In this document: piece by piece, positions 5,465 to 8,052 of the stretch | Numbering within the stretch: the stretch's first letter is position 1 | Layout: the number at the start of each line of letters is the position of its first letter | Notes under the pieces: generated by a model | Database searches by the model: none | The model's input: the letters and a program-made list of their open reading frames with translations, nothing else | Told to the model about the DNA's origin: nothing | Origin: Actinomycetes bacterium | Lineage (GTDB): Bacteria; Actinomycetota; CALGFH01 | Length of the DNA stretch: 8,052 nt | Assembly: GCA_030146615.1 (NCBI GenBank) | Contig: JASLBL010000181.1 | Location: 1 to 8,052 of the forward strand | Direction: 5' to 3' | Translations under genes and position numbers: made by a program

Positions 5465-5528
5465 GTTCTCACCCGCCAGGCAGCACCGCTGGCCTGCTGG
5501 CACGGCCGCGCATAGGGCGGGTGAGAAC
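5465..5528. repeat. 13-bp perfect inverted repeat with 38-bp spacer
   Basis: GTTCTCACCCGCC (5465-5477) and GGCGGGTGAGAAC (5516-5528) are exact reverse complements. They lie 42 bases before the methyltransferase start, in the 266-base gap after the CBM48 gene. The arms are long for chance at this spacing. Possible readings are an operator pair for the methyltransferase, a large hairpin in its leader, or the ends of a very small (64-bp) mobile-element derivative. No target-site duplication is evident. Confidence 0.55.
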
Positions 5529-5569
5529 GTCGCTGGCGGCATCGGTCCCGGTTCACTGAGAATCGGCGG

Positions 5570-6268
5570 ATGACCAAGCCGTGGATGCTGGACGAACTCG
5601 CGCATGCGGGTCCAGAACATCTCGATCCGGCCTTCGTGGCCGGCTACGAGCGCAAGCAGGGCTATCCCGACCCGGCCGAGGACCTGGCCGTGCTCGCCAC
5701 CCATGGCCTGGATAAGACGTCGACCGTGGTGGATCTCGGCGCCGGGACGGGCCGGTTCTCCCTCGCCGCCGCACGCCGGTTCGGGCAGGTCACCGCTGTC
5801 GACATCTCCCCGGCGATGGTGCAGCTTCTGCGCGAGCGAGCCGCCGCGGCCGGGGTCGCGAACCTCCGCTGCGTGCAGGCGGGGTTTCTCAGCTATCAGC
5901 ACGCCGGGCCACCGGCCGACGCGGTCTACACCCGCAACGCCCTGCATCAGCTGCCCGACTTCTGGAAGGCGGTCGCGCTGGACCGCATCGCCGGGATGCT
6001 GCGGCCGGGTGGTGTGCTGCGCCTGCATGATCTGGTCTACGACTTCCAGCCGTCCCAGGCCGACGCCGTAGTTGAGCGGTGGCTGGAGGGCGCCGCCGAC
6101 GACCCGGCCCGGGGCTACACCCGGGCGGACCTGGCCGAGCATATCCGCAGCGAGTACAGCACCTTCCGGTGGCTGCTGGAGCCGATGCTGGCCGCCGCCG
6201 GGTTCGAGATCCTGACCGCGGACTTCAGCGGATCGGTGTACGGCGCCTACACCTGCCGCAGGCGCTGA
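5570..6268 (+). CDS. Class I SAM-dependent methyltransferase
   Basis: Encodes 232 residues from ATG 5570; the ribosome binding site is weak (a GGCGG just before the start), but family similarity extends to the N-terminus. The Rossmann fold is clear: motif I VVDLGAGTGRFSLAAA (53-68) binds S-adenosylmethionine; VDIS (77-80) ends strand 2 with the acidic residue that holds the ribose; RCVQAGFLSYQHAG (100-113); DAVYTRNALHQLPDFW (117-132) in the motif IV position; and MLRPGGVLRLHDLVY (143-157). The C-terminal part (STFRWLLEPMLAAAGFEI) is the usual cap. Full length, no disruption. The substrate cannot be told from sequence; such orphan methyltransferases act on small molecules or proteins in the cytoplasm. 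It is flanked by a 13-bp inverted repeat upstream and a short hairpin downstream, and seems transcribed alone. Confidence 0.9.
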   Translation: MTKPWMLDELAHAGPEHLDPAFVAGYERKQGYPDPAEDLAVLATHGLDKTSTVVDLGAGTGRFSLAAARRFGQVTAVDISPAMVQLLRERAAAAGVANLRCVQAGFLSYQHAGPPADAVYTRNALHQLPDFWKAVALDRIAGMLRPGGVLRLHDLVYDFQPSQADAVVERWLEGAADDPARGYTRADLAEHIRSEYSTFRWLLEPMLAAAGFEILTADFSGSVYGAYTCRRR

Positions 6269-6273
6269 GCCGC

Positions 6274-6288
6274 AGCCGATGATCGGCT
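6274..6288. terminator. Short hairpin after the methyltransferase
   Basis: AGCCGA (6274-6279) and TCGGCT (6283-6288) pair around TGA, six bases after the methyltransferase stop. The stem is short and has no U-tract, so this is a weak terminator candidate. The right arm abuts the end of a convergent transposase fragment. Confidence 0.35.
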
Positions 6289-6394
6289 ACCAGAAGGCTT
6301 GGAGATAGCGCCAGCAGATCAGGCAGCACGCCAACTTGAGGAATGCCTCATGGATGTCAGCGCGGTGCTCCCAACGGATCCGCAGGGGCCGGCC
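6287..6394 (-). pseudogene. C-terminal fragment of an IS5-type transposase
   Basis: Read on the minus strand to TAG 6287-6289, the frame gives GRPLRIRWEHRADIHEAFLK, LACCLICWRYLQAFW. The pattern LRIRWE-R-ADIHEAFL-x-LAC-x-LICWR is the C-terminal helix of one IS5 transposase group, downstream of the catalytic Glu (usually preceded by VVERTFAWLHNFRR). Only about 35 codons remain; similarity ends at about 6390, where a different fragment begins on the other strand. Confidence 0.75.
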
Positions 6395-6662
6395 AACCAC
6401 CGCGACGTCAGGCTGCTGGCGGCCATCCTGGACGCCATTGGCCTGGTCGGCCTGCTGCCGGTGCGGCCGGTGGTGCACCTGGACGCCGGCTACGACTGGA
6501 AGCTCTGCCGGCAGGTCCTGGCCGAGCGCGGGATGGCCGGCCAGATCGCTGCCCGTGGGGTGCCGGCCCCGGTCGAGGCTGGTCGCCGGTGGGTCATCGA
6601 ATGCACCCATGCTGGGCAACCAGTACGGCAAGCTGCGCTGGTGCACCGAGCGTAGGCGAGGC
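6395..6662 (+). pseudogene. Internal fragment of a second IS transposase (DDE type), frameshifted
   Basis: In the plus frame from 6395: NHRDVRLLAAILDAIGLVG, then RPVVHLDAGYD with a catalytic-site Asp, LAERGMAGQIAARGVPAPVE and RRWVIECTHA, where the usual motif is RWVVERTHSW with the catalytic Glu. Around 6614 the frame changes by one, and the family pattern continues as GNQYGKLRWCTERRR (about 6615-6662), usually YGKLRRCTERR. The N-terminal DNA-binding part and the C-terminal end are absent, and Arg is replaced by Cys after the Glu. This piece comes from a different transposase group from the fragment abutting it on the minus strand, so at least two insertions met or recombined here. Confidence 0.75.
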
Positions 6663-6720
6663 CACACCAGTCGCCTCCATCTGCCGGGCGCCACGAGGCC
6701 GCGCTGCGCTGGTATCAGGC

Positions 6721-6798
6721 TCAGGCCTTGCGGAAGTCGAGCAGGTCGGCGTTGAACTGGTCCTTGTGGGTGGCAAATGCGCCGTGGGAGGACAGGTC
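6721..6798 (-). pseudogene. C-terminal tail of an alpha/beta hydrolase (chloroperoxidase-like)
   Basis: The last 25 codons before TGA 6721-6723 read SSHGAFATHKDQFNADLLDF RKA with a preceding DL. This matches the end of bacterial non-haem chloroperoxidase-type alpha/beta hydrolases (usual pattern GAPHG-x-x-x-THKDQ-x-NADLL-x-F), including the catalytic His of the HG motif. No hydrolase sequence precedes it: the nucleophile and acid blocks are missing, so it is a scar of a deleted gene. Confidence 0.65.
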
Positions 6799-6920
6799 TC
6801 GCCCGGTGGCAGACGGCGGCCGCCTGCTTGATGAGCGGGTCTCCCGCGGCTGGACGAGGCCGAGCGGTTGCCCTCGCGCCCAATGAAGTAGGCAAAGCAG
6901 GCACCATCGGCGAGCTTGGG

Positions 6921-6950
6921 TTGACACTTCGGCGTGGAAACGAGCAGAGT
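6921..6950 (+). promoter_or_regulatory. Candidate housekeeping promoter for the DUF6131-like gene
   Basis: TTGACA (6921-6926) matches the -35 consensus exactly. CAGAGT (6945-6950), 18 bases on, keeps the A and final T of a -10 element. It ends about 60 bases before the GTG at 7011, with no other gene between. Confidence 0.5.
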
Positions 6951-7010
6951 CCGGTCGGCCGAGTCCCTCGGCGCATTCCGCGTGAAGGTGGGGCTGGAGG
7001 AGGTCGCAGC

Positions 7011-7166
7011 GTGCTCATTCTCGGATTGGTCCTGCTCATCATCGGCTGGCTCACCAACCTCGGGATCCTGGTGACCCTTGGGATCATCTTGCTGGTCATC
7101 GGCGCCGTCTTGTGGATCCTGGGGTCGATGGGGCGCCCGGTCGGCGGCCGTCGGCACTATTGGTAG
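7011..7166 (+). CDS. DUF6131-like small membrane protein
   Basis: Encodes 51 residues. GTG 7011 is chosen because GGAGGAGG (6996-7003) ends 7 bases upstream and the hydrophobic part starts at once. Two membrane segments, about 1-14 (VLILGLVLLIIGWL) and 19-38 (ILVTLGIILLVIGAVLWILG), are joined by a tight TNLG turn, then a basic C-terminus GRPVGGRRHYW. The whole pattern, including the terminal GGRRHYW, matches small actinobacterial hydrophobic proteins of the DUF6131 type as I remember them. It should form a hairpin in the cytoplasmic membrane with the positive tail inside. Function unknown. A good -35 lies upstream, so it is probably transcribed alone and constitutively. Confidence 0.8.
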   Translation: MLILGLVLLIIGWLTNLGILVTLGIILLVIGAVLWILGSMGRPVGGRRHYW

Positions 7167-7204
7167 CGCCCAGGCCCGCCACCTGCTGGTCCGATGACGG
7201 CCAC

Positions 7205-7257
7205 GTCCGCAACTCAAAGCACTCGGCTATAAGGTCATCCTGCAGCCCGTTGCCTGA
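7205..7257 (+). pseudogene. Possible C-terminal scrap of a transposase
   Basis: A 19-codon-or-shorter frame ends QLKALGYKVILQPVA at TGA 7255-7257. The pattern L-x-x-LGY-x-V-x-L-x-P-x-A resembles the tails of several transposases. Upstream the frame meets a stop within 20 codons. The match is too short to name the family. Confidence 0.25.
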
Positions 7258-7725
7258 CTGGCGCCCCGGGGACCGCTTGGACCCCGGCTCCGCTTCACTC
7301 CGCCGGGTGCTGCCGCCTGCCCGCTCACGGTCGATGTTCGGATTAGCAGGGAGGAGCTTCGACCGGCGGTGGACAAGCTAGTTAACGTTACTTGCTGGCA
7401 CCACGACGAACCCCGGCCGCACTGGCACGGGCGCCCATGGCTGTCGCGGGAGCGCCTTGGCCATCCGCCCGCGTCACCGGTGTTCCTCCAGCTCAGGATG
7501 CTCGAAGGATGAAAGCAGCATCCCAGCTAGCTTGAATGGAACGACCCAGTCAACACACGCGGCTAAGGATCCTGCCAGGAGCCGCCGGACACGCCCTAGT
7601 ACAATTGAGACTCGTCGCTGAACGACCCCCTCAGGATTGGGGCATCGTTGGGCATGGTCTCCCCGCCGCGCTTCCAGCCGCGGTGAAGGACTCAATGACG
7701 GCAGCTACTGGTCGTCAGGCGTTGA
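7258..7725. other. Gene-free stretch
   Basis: Nothing here can be supported as a gene. A plus frame without a start codon runs to about 7512, and a minus frame (7474-7695) has only a TTG start without a ribosome binding site. Structures seen: CCGGGG/CCCCGG (7266-7271, 7282-7287) and GGATGCT/AGCATCC (7496-7502, 7517-7523). Probably decayed accessory DNA. Confidence 0.35.
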
Positions 7726-7878
7726 TCATAAGAGCAGCGGCGGCGGGGGTATGGCGTCGCGATCCCACCAGTCAGGCTCTGGCTCGACCTCCGGATGCAG
7801 GTGGAGCAGGTGCTGACGGAGTTCCTCGGGATTGGGTGCGAGGTACGCGCAGTACACACACGGTTCGCCTTCGGGCAC
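7726..7878 (-). CDS. 50-residue C2H2-like zinc-finger protein
   Basis: On the minus strand GTG 7878 has AGGAG six bases upstream (within GAGAGGAG), and the frame ends at TGA (7726-7728). The product starts VPEGEPCVYCAYLAPNPEEL and holds Cys7-x2-Cys10-x12-His23 with His26 and His28, a classic zinc-finger spacing (C-x2-C-x12-H-x2-H or -x4-H). The helix PEELRQHLLHLHPE carries the His residues. The tail is acidic, then Trp-Trp-Asp (37-39) and a proline-rich end with three Leu. Codons favour G/C at the third position. Likely a small DNA- or protein-binding factor; prokaryotic C2H2-like proteins are often found near mobile DNA. Upstream lie an AT-rich stretch (about 7931-7966) and a 10-bp inverted repeat. 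No family name is given because I do not recognise one. Confidence 0.7.
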   Translation of the reverse strand: MPEGEPCVYCAYLAPNPEELRQHLLHLHPEVEPEPDWWDRDAIPPPPLLL

Positions 7879-7968
7879 CCTGGTCTCCTCTCGGAAGCGC
7901 TCTCTGATAGAGCCCTCGCCGTGCCCTTACCCCACAAAAACAAAGTTCTACCGCGATTTTGGTTTGCT

Positions 7969-8014
7969 CCCAGGTCAGCTCGACGTCGCCTCTGAAATTC
8001 GGTACTGACCTGGG
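7969..8014. repeat. 10-bp perfect inverted repeat upstream of the zinc-finger gene
   Basis: CCCAGGTCAG (7969-7978) and CTGACCTGGG (8005-8014) are exact complements with a 26-bp spacer that includes the palindrome CGACGTCG (7980-7987). It lies about 90-135 bases upstream of the GTG at 7878. Arm length and spacing would fit two operator sites bound by a dimer or loop, or an origin-of-transfer or attachment-type repeat. The segment between it and the gene is unusually A/T-rich for this window, as a promoter would be. Confidence 0.55.
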
Positions 8015-8052
8015 CGGGTTGACCGGATACAGCTGGAACACCCGTCGATAAT

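Noticed and set aside
5300..6142. Long minus-strand open frame of 280 codons across the methyltransferase
   Set aside because: It is the antisense shadow of the intact methyltransferase. Only its last 30 or so codons, beyond that gene, look coding-like.
6287..7099. 270-codon minus-strand open frame
   Set aside because: Only its last 35 codons match a transposase. The rest runs antisense to another transposase fragment and to the small membrane-protein gene.
7595..7610. TACAAT as a -10 promoter element at 7600-7605
   Set aside because: No acceptable -35 element lies 16-19 bases upstream, and no supported gene follows on that strand.
7474..7695. 73-codon minus-strand ORF
   Set aside because: It has only a TTG start without a ribosome binding site, mixed third-position composition and no family resemblance.
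1..8052. CRISPR array, tRNA or rRNA genes
   Set aside because: No regularly spaced direct repeats and no tRNA cloverleaf or rRNA-like conserved segments were found by eye on either strand.

Overview
The window is GC-rich, and its intact genes show strong G/C preference at the third codon position, frequent GTG starts and purine-rich ribosome binding sites. Several proteins are types common in Actinomycetota: a GAF-ANTAR regulator, a stand-alone CBM48/isoamylase-early-set protein, a DUF6131-like membrane peptide, a secreted GNNGT-type protein, and traces of a large LuxR-family ATPase regulator. I read it as actinobacterial accessory DNA that has received mobile elements and is decaying between a few live genes. 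The genus cannot be named from the sequence.

Layout. 1-863 (minus) is the N-terminal part of a MobF (TrwC-type) conjugative relaxase that runs off the left edge. About 864-1222 is non-coding with clustered small palindromes. 1223-1442 is a frameshifted remnant of a LuxR-type ATPase regulator, followed by tandem hairpins and a 16-bp-stem hairpin (1624-1660). 1863-2339 encodes a secreted protein whose frame is closed by TAG where its presumed family has Trp; the frame resumes to 2387. 2406-2440 is a terminator-like hairpin. 2447-2629 is a tyrosine-recombinase remnant and 2661-2822 (minus) an IS5-type transposase N-terminal remnant. 2823-3128 shows no gene. 3129-3293 (minus) is a small unknown coding segment.

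3555-4256 is an intact GAF-ANTAR protein, preceded by an overlapping small ORF (3397-3609) that carries its own good ribosome binding sites. 4458-4649 (minus) is a 63-residue unknown protein. 5007-5303 is a CBM48 protein. 5570-6268 is an intact class I methyltransferase. From 6287 to about 6800 there are short, oppositely oriented fragments: two transposase pieces and the tail of an alpha/beta hydrolase. 7011-7166 is a 51-residue DUF6131-like membrane protein with a plausible promoter. 7258-7725 has nothing I can support. 7726-7878 (minus) is a 50-residue C2H2-like zinc-finger protein, with a 10-bp inverted repeat (7969-8014) upstream.

How the genes fit together. The relaxase, integrase relic and transposase fragments suggest the edge or scar of an integrative conjugative element. 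The intact cargo (GAF-ANTAR regulator, CBM48 protein, methyltransferase, membrane peptide) does not form an obvious operon or pathway. I do not see a convincing complete new multi-gene system. The most interesting signals are the TAG at a presumed conserved Trp codon, the small zinc-finger gene with its upstream repeat, the 13-bp inverted repeat at 5465-5528, and the overlapping start region ahead of the GAF-ANTAR gene.
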